The notes: a model not told the origin generated them from the letters alone. A stretch of DNA of 64,000 nt from Chryseobacterium sp. Tr-659 (GCF_011752975.1 NZ_VWWP01000001.1:496001-560000); one strand, 5' to 3'. Counted from the stretch's first letter, positions 34,530-43,504 are shown. Numbers and translations: made by a program.

Positions 34530-34537
34530 TATCTTTG
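34530..34537 (+). promoter_or_regulatory. -7 element TATCTTTG of rnpB
   Basis: Exact TAnnTTTG match ending 6 bases before the first paired base of RNase P RNA; a TTG lies 22 bases upstream. This fixes the RNA 5' end near 34543. Confidence 0.7.
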
Positions 34538-34543
34538 CAACCG

Positions 34544-34863
34544 CGAGAAAATCGGCTTGTTGATTTCCTTTTATAAGGAGGTAGGAAAGTCCGGACACCA
34601 AAGAGCAGCAAAGCGGATAACATCCGTCACCCGCGAGGGTAGGACAAGTGCAACAGAAAGCAAGTACAGTTCGGCTGTAGTGAAACCAGGTAAACTCTTT
34701 GCGGTGCAATGGTAAGTATATCGGTTCTTTTCAGTAATGGAAATAGGGGCGGCTCGTCCTGAAAACCGAGGGGTAATCAGCTCAAGTCTTGCAGCAATGT
34801 AAGACGTAGATAAATAACAGGCACTTCTTCGGAAGTACAGAATCCGGCTTATAGATTTTCTCG
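34544..34863 (+). ncRNA. rnpB: RNase P RNA, bacterial class A
   Basis: Catalytic RNA that removes the 5' leader of pre-tRNAs. The conserved core AGGAAAGTCCGGACACC lies at about 34582-34598, with GAGGGTAGGACAAGTGCAAC and a downstream ACAGAATCCGGCTTATAG closing the P4 region. The ends pair as helix P1: CGAGAAAATC (34544-34553) with GATTTTCTCG (34854-34863). The length of about 320 nt suits a Bacteroidota type-A RNA. Followed by a T-rich stretch (34867-34872). Confidence 0.95.
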
Positions 34864-34890
34864 TGATTTTTTAATGATATCCAATAAAAT

Positions 34891-34920
34891 ATCCCCAGTT
34901 TTACCTGAGGATTTCTTTTT
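34891..34920. terminator. Shared terminator hairpin between rnpB and the PPK2 gene
   Basis: ATCCCCAG and CTGAGGAT pair with one mismatch around a short loop. The plus side continues TTCTTTTTT and the minus side ATTTTATTGG. It sits between convergent rnpB and PPK2. Confidence 0.55.
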
Positions 34921-35789
34921 TACTCGTTTTCAAGAGTATTCTTGGCATTTATGAGTTCTTGTTTGTCTTTATCAGAAAGTGTAGGATACTTGAGATTCAT
35001 TTTTTCAAGAGTATCAATGATGATCTGAACAGCGGCAACCCTTGCAAACCACTTGTTATCAGCCGGAAGTACATACCATGGTGCATGTTCTTTCGCAGTT
35101 TCGTTGATTGCAGTCTCATAGCATTCCATATATTGATCAAATAATGCTCTTTCAGGAAGATCGCCTGCTGAGAATTTCCAGTTTTTTTCCTGCTCGTTGA
35201 TCCTGTCTAACAGTCTCTTTTTCTGCTCGTCTTTCGAAACATGTAGAAATATCTTTATAATGGTTGTTCCGTTTTGAGCAAGATGTTTTTCAAAATTACG
35301 GATACTTTCGTATCTGTTTTCCCAGAATTTACCATCAAAGTCTTTTACAGAAGACCATGTTTTCTCATTTAAATTATATTCAGGATGTACTTTGCACACT
35401 AAAACATTTTCATAATGAGAACGGTTAAAAATTCCGATCATTCCTTTCTGAGGGAGTGCCAGATAATGTCTCCATAGAAAATCATGAGAATATTCTTTGG
35501 AACTTGGTGTTTTGAAGCTGGTTACATTACATCCCTGCGGATTTACACCTCCGAAAACATGCTCTATCATACTGTCTTTTCCTGCTGCATCCATCGCCTG
35601 AAGAACAACTAGCAGCGACTGGCTTCCGTCAGCATAAAGTTTTTCCTGTAGTTCGCGGAGCTTTTCTTTTTCCTGAATTAATAACTGAGCTCCTTCTTCT
35701 TTGGTGAGCTTTCCTTTATATGAAGTTGGCGTTTTTTTTATTGAAAATTTTCCGGTTATCTTGAAGTCGTCTGAGAAATTAGTGTCCAT
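34920..35789 (-). CDS. Polyphosphate kinase 2 family protein
   Basis: A 289-residue PPK2-domain protein that moves phosphate between polyphosphate and nucleotides. The Walker A motif is QAMDAAGKDSMIEHV (about 65-79). Walker B-type residues are in KGMIGIFNRSHYENVLVCKV (the N-R-S-H-Y-E signature). The lid region contains KKRLLDRINEQEKNWKFSAG. Length and single domain fit the short PPK2 forms, which mostly phosphorylate AMP/ADP or generate NTPs from polyphosphate; direction and nucleotide are unresolved. It is convergent with rnpB. Confidence 0.9.
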   Translation of the reverse strand: MDTNFSDDFKITGKFSIKKTPTSYKGKLTKEEGAQLLIQEKEKLRELQEKLYADGSQSLLVVLQAMDAAGKDSMIEHVFGGVNPQGCNVTSFKTPSSKEYSHDFLWRHYLALPQKGMIGIFNRSHYENVLVCKVHPEYNLNEKTWSSVKDFDGKFWENRYESIRNFEKHLAQNGTTIIKIFLHVSKDEQKKRLLDRINEQEKNWKFSAGDLPERALFDQYMECYETAINETAKEHAPWYVLPADNKWFARVAAVQIIIDTLEKMNLKYPTLSDKDKQELINAKNTLENE

Positions 35790-35800
35790 ATGTTTTTTAA

Positions 35801-35830
35801 GATTAAAAGATTAAAAGATTAAAAGATTTT
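35801..35830. repeat. Tandem repeat (GATTAAAA)x3
   Basis: Three exact copies of the octamer GATTAAAA followed by GATTTT, just upstream of the PPK2 start (minus-strand leader). The reverse-complement words recur at 52490-52530 and 55240-55272. Confidence 0.6.
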
Positions 35831-35908
35831 GGCTATCGTTACAAACTTAGACACAGGGTATCTCATATCTGGTTTCTAACCTCTATCCTAACATAAATGT
35901 AATAAAAA

Positions 35909-35930
35909 AACCGCCTCATTGGAGACGGTT
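35909..35930 (-). terminator. Terminator downstream of the DUF1573 gene
   Basis: AACCGTCTC / GAGGCGGTT (minus strand) pair with one mismatch around a 4-base loop and run into TTTTTTT. It can also act on the plus side (CTTTTATTTTTTTT). Confidence 0.8.
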
Positions 35931-35953
35931 CTTTTATTTTTTTTGAGTAGAGC

Positions 35954-36418
35954 TTAGTTTGCAGCAGCCTTTTTAGCAAGTTTTGCAGCTTTCTTCTCTG
36001 CTTTAGCAGCTTCTTTCTGCTCAGCAGGAGTCAATACTTTTGGTTCAGGAGCGTTAGCATCTACGTTACCTTTGATGTAGATTACACTTCTGTTGTTGGC
36101 AGGGTCATTAGAGAAAACCTCGATCATTTTGTTGAAAGGCCCAGGGATAGCAGTGTTGTATCCCACCTTGATCTTAGCAGATTTTCCCGGCATGATCGGA
36201 TCCTGGCTGAATTCAGGAGTCGTACATCCACAAGAAGGCTTTACGTTTGAAAGGATCAAAGGCTTATCACCAGAGTTCGTTACCGTAAAGAATCTTGTAC
36301 CATCGGCATTAGGCTTAATAGTACCGTAGTCAAAAGTAGTTTTATCAAACGTAATAGTTTGTGCAGATGCAAGAGCAAATGTTCCGAATAATGCAATTCC
36401 TGCGATTAATTTCTTCAT
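35954..36418 (-). CDS. DUF1573 domain secreted protein
   Basis: A 154-residue exported protein. The signal peptide is MKKLIAGIALFGTFALASAQ. The DUF1573 Ig-like domain contains FDKTTFDYGTIKPNADGTRF and KPSCGCTTPEFSQDPIMPGK, with the diagnostic SCGCTTP, followed by VGYNTAIPGPFNKMI. A Lys/Ala-rich tail ends the protein. Start at ATG 36418, which opens the signal peptide; the upstream open frame is leader sequence. Function unknown; likely periplasmic or surface. Confidence 0.85.
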   Translation of the reverse strand: MKKLIAGIALFGTFALASAQTITFDKTTFDYGTIKPNADGTRFFTVTNSGDKPLILSNVKPSCGCTTPEFSQDPIMPGKSAKIKVGYNTAIPGPFNKMIEVFSNDPANNRSVIYIKGNVDANAPEPKVLTPAEQKEAAKAEKKAAKLAKKAAAN

Positions 36419-36510
36419 ATTCTTGAATGTTAATATGTTTGTTAGATAAATTTTGTGAAACAAAGTTAAAAATTATTTTAATTCATGCTTAAAAATTTTT
36501 TTCTTTAGAC

Positions 36511-36518
36511 TATTTTTG
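36511..36518 (+). promoter_or_regulatory. -7 element TATTTTTG of valS
   Basis: Exact TAnnTTTG match 28 bases before ATG 36547. It argues against an upstream TTG start at 36523, which would lie at the transcription start. Confidence 0.6.
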
Positions 36519-36546
36519 CAAATTGCAAGCCAAAGAAATAGAATTT

Positions 36547-39162
36547 ATGCAGATTTCAGAAAAGTACAATCCACAGGAGACAGAACAAAAATGGTACAAT
36601 TACTGGTTGGAAAACAAATATTTCCACTCAGAACCTAATGACAAACCACCATATACCGTGGTCATCCCTCCGCCAAACGTGACGGGGATATTACACATGG
36701 GACATATGTTGAACAATACCATTCAAGATGTTCTGGTCCGCCGTGCAAGAATGCGCGGGTTTAATGCTTGTTGGGTTCCGGGAACAGATCATGCTTCCAT
36801 TGCTACCGAAGCTAAAGTTGTTGCTAAATTGAAGTCTGAAGGAATCAATAAGTCAGATATTACCCGTGAACAATTCCTTGAACATGCATGGGAATGGACA
36901 CATAAATATGGAGGAACAATCCTTGAGCAGCTGAAAAAATTAGGATGTTCATGTGATTGGGACAGAACCCGTTTCACCATGGAAGATAAGCTTTCAGAAC
37001 AGGTTATCAAAACCTTTGTAGATCTATATAACAAAGGATTGATCTACAGAGGGTACAGAATGGTAAACTGGGATCCTGAAGCAAAGACTAATATTTCGGA
37101 TGAAGAGGTAATATTTAAAGAGCAGAACGGAAAACTATATTTCCTTAAATATAAGATTGAAGGCTCGGAGGAGTTTCTTTCCGTTGCTACCACACGTCCT
37201 GAAACAATTTTCGGAGATACGGCCGTATGTATCAATCCTAATGATGAGAGATATGCTCATTTAAAAGGTAAAAATGTAATCGTACCTATCGTAAACAGAA
37301 TAATCCCGATCATTGAAGATGAATATGTAGATATTGAGTTCGGGACAGGAGCATTGAAAATCACTCCGGCTCACGATACTAATGACTATGAGATCGGGCA
37401 GAAGCATCAGCTGAAAATGATTGATGCTCTGGATGATGACGGAAATCTTAATGAGCACGGACTTCATTATGCCGGAAAGAACAGGTTTGAAGTAAGAAAG
37501 CAGATCGCTAAAGAATTAGAAGAGAAAGATCTTTTGTTAAAAGCAGAAGACTATGTAAATAAAGTAGGAACATCTGAAAGAACAGGAGCGGTTATTGAAC
37601 CGAAAATTTCTGTACAATGGTTCTTAAAAATGTCTGAAATTGCTAAACCAGCATTGGATGTAGTAATGGATGATGAGGTTAAATTCTATCCTGAAAAGTT
37701 TAAGAATACCTATAAACACTGGATGGAAAACATCCGTGACTGGAATATTTCCCGTCAGCTTTGGTGGGGGCAGCAGATTCCTGCTTTTTATTATGGAACA
37801 AATGATGAAGACTTTGTAGTTGCTGAAACAGCAGCGGAAGCTTTAGAATTGGCAAAACAGAAGACCGGAAACCAGGAACTTACTCTTGAAAGCTTAAGAC
37901 AGGACCAGGATACATTAGATACATGGTTCTCTGCATGGTTATGGCCAATGTCTGTATTTGAAGGTCTTTTAGATCCTGAAAATAAAGATATCAGTTATTA
38001 TTATCCTACATCTGATCTTGTAACGGCACCGGATATTATTTTCTTCTGGGTAGCAAGAATGATCATGTCCGGATTAGAATTCAGAAAAGAAGTTCCGTTC
38101 AAAAATGTTTATTTCACAGGAATTGTAAGAGATAAACAAAGAAGAAAGATGTCTAAATCTTTAGGAAATTCTCCGGATCCTATTGAACTAATGGAAAAGT
38201 ATGGTGCAGATGGAGTACGCGTAGGAATTCTATTGAGTTCAGCCGCAGGAAATGATCTTCTTTTTGATGAAGATTTAATGCTTCAGGGAAGAAATTTCAT
38301 GACTAAAATCTGGAGTGCATTCCGTTTGATCAATATGTGGAACCATGAAGATAAGCCGGCAATTGCTACAGATAATCAGGCTATCGAATGGTTTGAAAAT
38401 AAATTGAACAAAACCATTGTTGAAATTAATGATCAGTTTGAGAAATTCAGAATTTCTGACGCGCTGCATTTGATCTATAAACTAATTTGGGACGATTTTT
38501 GCGGTTGGTATCTTGAAGCGATCAAGCCGAACTACGGAGAAGGAATTTCTAAAGAGGTATATGATAAAACAATATATTTCTTTGAAGAGTTGATGAAGTT
38601 ACTTCATCCATTCATGCCGTTCCAGTCTGAAGAGATCTGGCAATTGATTTCAGAAAGAAGTATTGATGAAGCTCTTGTAATTGCTCAGCAGAAGAATGCA
38701 GATCACTTTAATGAAGAAGTCATTAAAAACTTTGAAATCACGGCAGAATTGATTTCGGGCGTTAGAAATTACCGTCAGACAAAAGGAATTTCGCCAAGAG
38801 AAGCTGTTGAGGTATATACCAATGCCTCAGAATTTGCCAATGAAGCAGTGGTAAGAAAACTGGCTAATGTTTCTGAAATCCATTTCGGACAGAAAACAGA
38901 TAAGCCAAGCTTTACTTTCCTGGTGGGAGCAACTGAAGTTTCTATTCCTTTAAGTGAAAACCTGGATCTGGCAGAAGAAAAAGCCAAAACGGAAGAAGAA
39001 TTGAAATATTTAAAAGGATTTTTGGTTTCAGTAGATAAAAAACTTTCCAATGAGAAGTTTGTTGCCAATGCAAAACCTGAAGTGGTAGAGGTAGAGCGTA
39101 AGAAACAAAAAGATGCTCAGGATAAGATTGCGATCCTTGAAGAGAAACTGAAAAGTTTGTAA
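36547..39162 (+). CDS. valS: Valyl-tRNA synthetase
   Basis: An 871-residue class Ia synthetase charging tRNA-Val. The HIGH motif is PPPNVTGILHMGHM (HMGH at about 45-48). The editing CP1 domain contains VATTRPETIFGDTAVCINP. The KMSKS signature is RRKMSKSLGNSPDPIELM (about 535-540). The C-terminal helical coiled coil ends EEKLKSL. Start ATG 36547 (MQISEKYNP) is preferred because the sequence before it belongs to the promoter/leader. Confidence 0.97.
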   Translation: MQISEKYNPQETEQKWYNYWLENKYFHSEPNDKPPYTVVIPPPNVTGILHMGHMLNNTIQDVLVRRARMRGFNACWVPGTDHASIATEAKVVAKLKSEGINKSDITREQFLEHAWEWTHKYGGTILEQLKKLGCSCDWDRTRFTMEDKLSEQVIKTFVDLYNKGLIYRGYRMVNWDPEAKTNISDEEVIFKEQNGKLYFLKYKIEGSEEFLSVATTRPETIFGDTAVCINPNDERYAHLKGKNVIVPIVNRIIPIIEDEYVDIEFGTGALKITPAHDTNDYEIGQKHQLKMIDALDDDGNLNEHGLHYAGKNRFEVRKQIAKELEEKDLLLKAEDYVNKVGTSERTGAVIEPKISVQWFLKMSEIAKPALDVVMDDEVKFYPEKFKNTYKHWMENIRDWNISRQLWWGQQIPAFYYGTNDEDFVVAETAAEALELAKQKTGNQELTLESLRQDQDTLDTWFSAWLWPMSVFEGLLDPENKDISYYYPTSDLVTAPDIIFFWVARMIMSGLEFRKEVPFKNVYFTGIVRDKQRRKMSKSLGNSPDPIELMEKYGADGVRVGILLSSAAGNDLLFDEDLMLQGRNFMTKIWSAFRLINMWNHEDKPAIATDNQAIEWFENKLNKTIVEINDQFEKFRISDALHLIYKLIWDDFCGWYLEAIKPNYGEGISKEVYDKTIYFFEELMKLLHPFMPFQSEEIWQLISERSIDEALVIAQQKNADHFNEEVIKNFEITAELISGVRNYRQTKGISPREAVEVYTNASEFANEAVVRKLANVSEIHFGQKTDKPSFTFLVGATEVSIPLSENLDLAEEKAKTEEELKYLKGFLVSVDKKLSNEKFVANAKPEVVEVERKKQKDAQDKIAILEEKLKSL

Positions 39163-39191
39163 AATATAGACAACAAAAGTTTGTCAGAATC

Positions 39192-39228
39192 TCAGGCTGG
39201 ATACAGATGAAAATTGTATCCAGCCTGA
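39192..39228 (+). terminator. Long stable hairpin between valS and the DUF4241 gene
   Basis: TCAGGCTGGATACA and TGTATCCAGCCTGA form a perfect 14-bp stem with a 9-base loop, followed by TGGTTTAAAG. There is no clean T-run, so it may be a weak terminator or a stability hairpin. Confidence 0.55.
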
Positions 39229-39248
39229 TGGTTTAAAGAATAAATACA

Positions 39249-39884
39249 ATGACACATATAGAAAACATAAAAAAACTATTCTCGAAGGACTTTGTTGAAA
39301 GTCCGCTGCTCGAAAGTTTTGAAGTAGGGAAAATCTATCTTTCCAGTGGGAAACTGGTGGCCTGTGATCCTTTGATCACCAATGATATGCTGCCTTTCTC
39401 AACAGAATTTCCAAAAGGAGATTTTTCTGTAATGTTACACAAAGAAAGAGAAAGCAACTGTGTAGCTTATGCAGAGATTATATTTGGCAATTCAGAAATT
39501 AAAGAATGGAAACTGGCTACTACAGCCGGACAAAATGTAAAAGATCTTGCGGAAGAAGAAGTATTCGGGTATCCTGTGGAAAGCGGAATGGGCTGTTTTA
39601 TGGATGTTGACACACAGAATAGCCTTAATGATCTTGAACAAAAATTATATCATAGCAAAGGAGTAGATTTCATGGGGATTTATGAAGAATTCTTTCATGA
39701 CTATTTTTTTGATGAAAACGGAGCCATAGATCAATATGCCTTCCTGAAACCTGCAAAAGAACACCCCGGAACAATATTTGGTTTTGAAACCGGATATGGA
39801 GAAGGGTTTTATGCAAGCTACATCGCTTATGATAAAGATCAATTACCAGTGAAGATAATTACTGAATTTATAGAAATAAGTTAG
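39249..39884 (+). CDS. DUF4241 domain-containing protein
   Basis: A 211-residue cytoplasmic protein fitting DUF4241. Features are VGKIYLSSGKLVACDPL at about residues 25-41, a mid-protein GYPVESGMGCFMDVDTQN with the conserved glycines, and a C-terminal ETGYGEGFYASYIAYDKDQ. DUF4241 occurs widely in Bacteroidota and Firmicutes, sometimes as immunity-type proteins. No toxin gene is adjacent here. Function unknown. Confidence 0.75.
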   Translation: MTHIENIKKLFSKDFVESPLLESFEVGKIYLSSGKLVACDPLITNDMLPFSTEFPKGDFSVMLHKERESNCVAYAEIIFGNSEIKEWKLATTAGQNVKDLAEEEVFGYPVESGMGCFMDVDTQNSLNDLEQKLYHSKGVDFMGIYEEFFHDYFFDENGAIDQYAFLKPAKEHPGTIFGFETGYGEGFYASYIAYDKDQLPVKIITEFIEIS

Positions 39885-39895
39885 TAAAAATTAGT

Positions 39896-39903
39896 TATTT
39901 TTG
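39896..39903 (+). promoter_or_regulatory. -7 element TATTTTTG of the PfkB kinase gene
   Basis: Exact TAnnTTTG match 44 bases before ATG 39948. Confidence 0.5.
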
Positions 39904-39947
39904 AATCACAATTTTGGCAGGTATAATTTAAAGCTAATTAAAACACA

Positions 39948-40838
39948 ATGAATTTCTCATCAGAACAACCCCGTATTATTGTTGTAGGCAGCTCATCTAT
40001 AGATTTGGTTCTTGAAACCGAAAAACTCCCTTTACCTAACGAGACTGTTTTAGCCGTTAATTCAGATAGCTATTTTGGAGGAAAAGGTGCCAATCAGGCC
40101 GTAGGTACAGCCAGATTGGGAGCAAGTGTTTATTTTATAGGTTGTGTAGGAATGGATCCTCTCGGACAGCAGATCATGAGAAATCTTGTGAGTGAAAATG
40201 TGAATGTAGGTTTTGTTTATGAAACGGATCAGGATGCAACAGGCACGGCTTATGTTACAACATCTCACGGAAATGCTGCCATTGTAGTAGTACCTGCAGC
40301 TAACAAATACCTTAGCAAGTCACATATAGATGAGGCAGAGAAGTACTTTCATACTGCAGATCTGGTACTGGTACAGCTTGAAGTATCTATGGAAGTAGTA
40401 GAGCATACCGTTAAAAAAGCTAAACAATATGGTAAAAAAGTAGGATTGTATGCTTCCCCTGCAATGAGAGTGAGTGAAGGAGTTCTGGAAAGTGTTGATT
40501 TTATTGTGGCCAAGAGCAGTGAATTATATACTATTTTTGGAGAAGAAAAGAGAGAAGAGGTACTAAAGAAATATTTCAATAAAGTTTTTGTACGAGATGA
40601 TACAAATTCAACCATTTATTTCGATGGTACAGAAATGAAGTATTACAGAAATGATAAGGATGAAATGGTATATAAAATGGGAATGGGCGATGCATTTACT
40701 TCAGGATTTGCGATAGCACTCTGTCATGGTAATTCTATTGAGGATTGTGTGAAATTCGGAAATGAAGTATCATCTAGGGTCTCAGGAGGTAAAGGTTCCC
40801 AAACAGGATTGCCAAAGATCTCAGATTTCTCTTTTTAA
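39948..40838 (+). CDS. PfkB/ribokinase family carbohydrate kinase
   Basis: A 296-residue sugar kinase. N-terminal VVGSSSIDLVLETEKLPLPN is followed by the first PfkB signature, DSYFGGKGANQAVGTARLGA (about 42-60). The second signature, VYKMGMGDAFTSGFAIAL (about 241-258), carries the catalytic Asp in GMGD. The overall pattern is closest to ribokinase (phosphorylation of D-ribose at O5), but GMGD replaces the usual GAGD. No ribose-transport genes are adjacent, so the substrate is not certain. Confidence 0.85.
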   Translation: MNFSSEQPRIIVVGSSSIDLVLETEKLPLPNETVLAVNSDSYFGGKGANQAVGTARLGASVYFIGCVGMDPLGQQIMRNLVSENVNVGFVYETDQDATGTAYVTTSHGNAAIVVVPAANKYLSKSHIDEAEKYFHTADLVLVQLEVSMEVVEHTVKKAKQYGKKVGLYASPAMRVSEGVLESVDFIVAKSSELYTIFGEEKREEVLKKYFNKVFVRDDTNSTIYFDGTEMKYYRNDKDEMVYKMGMGDAFTSGFAIALCHGNSIEDCVKFGNEVSSRVSGGKGSQTGLPKISDFSF

Positions 40839-40894
40839 AGTTATTTACGACATATCAAAAGTCTGAAACTTAACATGAAAATATAAGGAAAATG

Positions 40895-40917
40895 TCCACT
40901 TTTATAGTGGATTTTTT
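40895..40917 (+). terminator. Terminator after the PfkB kinase gene
   Basis: TCCACT and AGTGGA form a 6-bp stem with a 5-base loop followed by six T, 12 bases before the hydrolase start. Confidence 0.65.
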
Positions 40918-40928
40918 CTTTTTAACCT

Positions 40929-41774
40929 ATGGAAAAACTAATACTTACCACAGAAGACCATGTTCCTATTACAGCTCATATTTTTATACCGGAAAAAAAT
41001 AATGGGAAACTCTTGCTGGTTAATTCTGCTACAGGCGTAAAACAGCAGGTTTATTTTTCTTTTGCCAGTTATTTTGCAGAACAGGGATTTACAGTTATTA
41101 CCTATGACTATAGAGGAATAGGACTTTCCAAACCAAAATACATGAAAGGCTTCCAGGGTTCTATGAGAATCTGGGGCTCCAGAGACTATAAAACGCTGAC
41201 TCAATATATTAAAACAACCTTTCCGGGATACAGAAAATACTGCTTAGGCCATTCTGTAGGCGCATTGATTCTTGGAATGAATGAAGATTCCGGAATGTTC
41301 GAAGAATTTATTTTTGTAGGAACACAAAATGCCTTTGTAGGAAATCTTAAAGGAATGACAAAAATTGAAGCTTATTTAGGATTTGGAATTGCCCAGCCAT
41401 TAACCACTTCATTATTAGGGTATTTTCCTGCGCATTGGTTCGGGCTTGGAGAAAGTCTGCCAAAAAATTGTGCATATGACTGGAGAACCTTAATTTTAAA
41501 CAAGAAATCAACCAACAGGTTGTTGGAGAAAATTGATGATTATTCTAAAAATTTAACACAGAAAGTTTTTGTAATTCGGGCTGAAGATGATATATGGCTC
41601 ACGGAAAGAGGAGTATTGAGCCTATTAAACGATACCTATTCTAATCTTAAACCGACTTACAGGCTTGTGAAAACTTCGGAATCCGATAAAAAAGAAATCG
41701 GGCATGTTAATTTCTTTAGAAGCTACAACAGTAAACTCTGGGATATTATTTTAAATGAACTGATAGATAAATGA
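40929..41774 (+). CDS. Alpha/beta hydrolase fold protein
   Basis: A 281-residue hydrolase. The oxyanion/strand region is GFTVITYDYRGIGLSKPKY. The nucleophile elbow is CLGHSVGALILGM (GHSVG, Ser about 109). The late acid/His motifs are VIRAEDDIWLTERG and KKEIGHVNFFRS (His about 262). Cytoplasmic; substrate unknown. It ends as ATGA, overlapping the HD-domain gene start, so the two are probably coupled. A terminator precedes it at 40895. Confidence 0.8.
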   Translation: MEKLILTTEDHVPITAHIFIPEKNNGKLLLVNSATGVKQQVYFSFASYFAEQGFTVITYDYRGIGLSKPKYMKGFQGSMRIWGSRDYKTLTQYIKTTFPGYRKYCLGHSVGALILGMNEDSGMFEEFIFVGTQNAFVGNLKGMTKIEAYLGFGIAQPLTTSLLGYFPAHWFGLGESLPKNCAYDWRTLILNKKSTNRLLEKIDDYSKNLTQKVFVIRAEDDIWLTERGVLSLLNDTYSNLKPTYRLVKTSESDKKEIGHVNFFRSYNSKLWDIILNELIDK

Positions 41775-42415
41775 AAAGTACAATCGAGAACACAATAGCA
41801 TTTGTAAAGGAAAAATTGGCAGGAGCAGAAGCGGGACACGACTGGTTCCATATTGAAAGAGTATGGAAGCTGGCCGCTAAAATAGCAGAAACCGAAAACT
41901 GCGATAAAGAAGTGGTAGAATTATCCGCACTTCTTCATGATATTGCGGATCCAAAATTTCATAACGGAGACGAGACCATTGCCCCGAAGATATCCCGGGA
42001 ATTTTTGGAAAAACAGAAAGTATCTGAAGAAACCATTCAAAAGGTTTTATTTGTGATTGAAAATATTTCATTCAAAAACAGAGATCAGGCTCCCGCAGAT
42101 CCACCCATTGAACTTAAAATTGTTCAGGATGCTGACCGTATTGATGCTATTGGAGCTATCGGAATAGCAAGAACATTTAACTTCGGAGGTTTTAAGAATA
42201 ATCTGATGTATCATCCTGATATAAAACCCAAATTGGGAATGTCTAAAGAAGAATATAAAAAATCTAACGGAACAACAATCAACCATTTTTACGAAAAATT
42301 ATTGCTTCTGAAAGACCTGATGAATACCGAAGAAGGCAAGAAAATAGCCGAAGAAAGGCATAATTATATGCTGAATTTCCTCGACCAGTTTTATAAAGAA
42401 TGGAATGTGGATTAA
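41771..42415 (+). CDS. HD-domain phosphohydrolase
   Basis: A 214-residue HD-superfamily protein. The metal-binding pattern is complete: HDWFHIERVWKLA (H at about 19-20), LSALLHDIADPKFHNG (HD at about 57-58) and the later IVQDADRIDAIGAIG (D at about 121). This resembles YedJ/PgpH-like nucleotide or phosphodiester hydrolases; substrate unknown. It overlaps the hydrolase stop by 4 bases. Confidence 0.85.
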   Translation: MKSTIENTIAFVKEKLAGAEAGHDWFHIERVWKLAAKIAETENCDKEVVELSALLHDIADPKFHNGDETIAPKISREFLEKQKVSEETIQKVLFVIENISFKNRDQAPADPPIELKIVQDADRIDAIGAIGIARTFNFGGFKNNLMYHPDIKPKLGMSKEEYKKSNGTTINHFYEKLLLLKDLMNTEEGKKIAEERHNYMLNFLDQFYKEWNVD

Positions 42416-42441
42416 CATTCCTTTGAAAATTCTTAAATCAG

Positions 42442-42449
42442 TATCTTTG
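42442..42449 (+). promoter_or_regulatory. -7 element TATCTTTG, near-leaderless gene
   Basis: Exact TAnnTTTG match only 4 bases before ATG 42454; a TTG lies 16 bases upstream. The transcript should have essentially no 5' UTR. Confidence 0.65.
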
Positions 42450-42453
42450 CAAT

Positions 42454-43053
42454 ATGGTATTTTTCATTTTTGTTATCTTTTGGGCTTGTATAATCTCTCT
42501 GTTTTTTTCTAAAATAAAATCGGGAAGAATAGCCAAATGGGCAAAACTGTTCCGGATTCTGACGGTCGTGGTTTCAATTTCCATCTTTGCATACTGGTTC
42601 ATCAAAAAGAGTGCGGTGGCATTTGTGGATAACTCTGTAGGTTTGCAGGTGGTTAATAAACTTCCGCAGACCTTGGATTTTTATCTGATCAATGTAAATA
42701 AAGCAGATAAAACAATAACTCTTGTTCCTAAACATATCGGAAAGATCCGTCCGGAATATTACAGAATAGAATATCTTAAAATGGATAAGTCTGATGAATA
42801 CTGGATTGTAGGTTACCTTGGAAAGAAAAATCTGGTCTATTTTTCTCAACATTCTGTTCCGAATAAGAATATTGATCAGATTGTAGAAGTGCAGAATTAC
42901 ATCAACCAAAGTATGAAGCTTTCTGAAGCTGCTAAAAAACAGGTGGATGCTTATAATTATGAAAATACAAAACTGGGTATCTGGATCACACTGGATTTTC
43001 TCCTTTTATTCCTTAATCTTGTATTGCTGTTGAAGAAAAATAAAAACGGATAA
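42454..43053 (+). CDS. Hypothetical protein with two to three membrane helices
   Basis: Not recognised. 199 residues. N-terminal hydrophobic helices (FFIFVIFWACIISLFFSKI, and ILTVVVSISIFAYWFIKK) are followed by an extracytoplasmic domain (about 55-160) with QTLDFYLINVNKADKTITLV. A last helix near the C-terminus (IWITLDFLLLFLNLVLLL) precedes KKNKNG. Its promoter sits at the ATG, giving a leaderless mRNA. Confidence 0.6.
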   Translation: MVFFIFVIFWACIISLFFSKIKSGRIAKWAKLFRILTVVVSISIFAYWFIKKSAVAFVDNSVGLQVVNKLPQTLDFYLINVNKADKTITLVPKHIGKIRPEYYRIEYLKMDKSDEYWIVGYLGKKNLVYFSQHSVPNKNIDQIVEVQNYINQSMKLSEAAKKQVDAYNYENTKLGIWITLDFLLLFLNLVLLLKKNKNG

Positions 43054-43093
43054 TAAGTAACAAAAGAAACTTAATATCCGTTATATATTGCAG

Positions 43094-43324
43094 CTAAGGG
43101 TAATCAAGGATCTGCATAATCTGCTCCTTAAATTCCTCAGGACAGCCTTTGATCAGCTTATCTTTATTCTGTTTACTGATATCTTTAGGCTCCAGCCATT
43201 CCACATTGTTAGAGTTCAGACTGTGATTATCGTAAATCCTTTTTATGGTATGATTGTCATAAAAAATATATTCGTCACCAAGCCAGCCATTTGAGATACT
43301 GATTTTACAAATTTCCTTTTCCAT
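43094..43324 (-). CDS. Hypothetical protein, 76 aa
   Basis: Not recognised. Small basic soluble protein (WLGDEYIFYDNHTIKRIYDN, GCPEEFKEQIMQILDYP). A TATAGTGT / ACACTATA dyad (43344-43351, 43362-43369) lies 20-45 bases upstream and may be an operator. It is convergent with the preceding membrane-protein gene (40-base gap). Confidence 0.55.
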   Translation of the reverse strand: MEKEICKISISNGWLGDEYIFYDNHTIKRIYDNHSLNSNNVEWLEPKDISKQNKDKLIKGCPEEFKEQIMQILDYP

Positions 43325-43504
43325 GTTATTTATTTTTAAAGTATATAGTGTTTAGTGAAATACACTATACTCTAATGTATGAATTTTTCTTTAATGAAAG
43401 GTGTTTTGTCAGTATTGAATGATAAATTAAAATTAGTATATTTAAATCTTTTTGTAATTGATTTATTACTTGTTTTTTGAATAAATTCAGTTTTTTATTA
43501 TTAG

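Noticed and set aside
34497..34709. Reading frame on the minus strand across rnpB
   Set aside because: It lies opposite RNase P RNA, with no promoter or family match.
36523..36546. Upstream TTG start for valS
   Set aside because: It would begin at or before the expected transcription start set by TATTTTTG at 36511-36518; ATG 36547 gives the conserved N-terminus.
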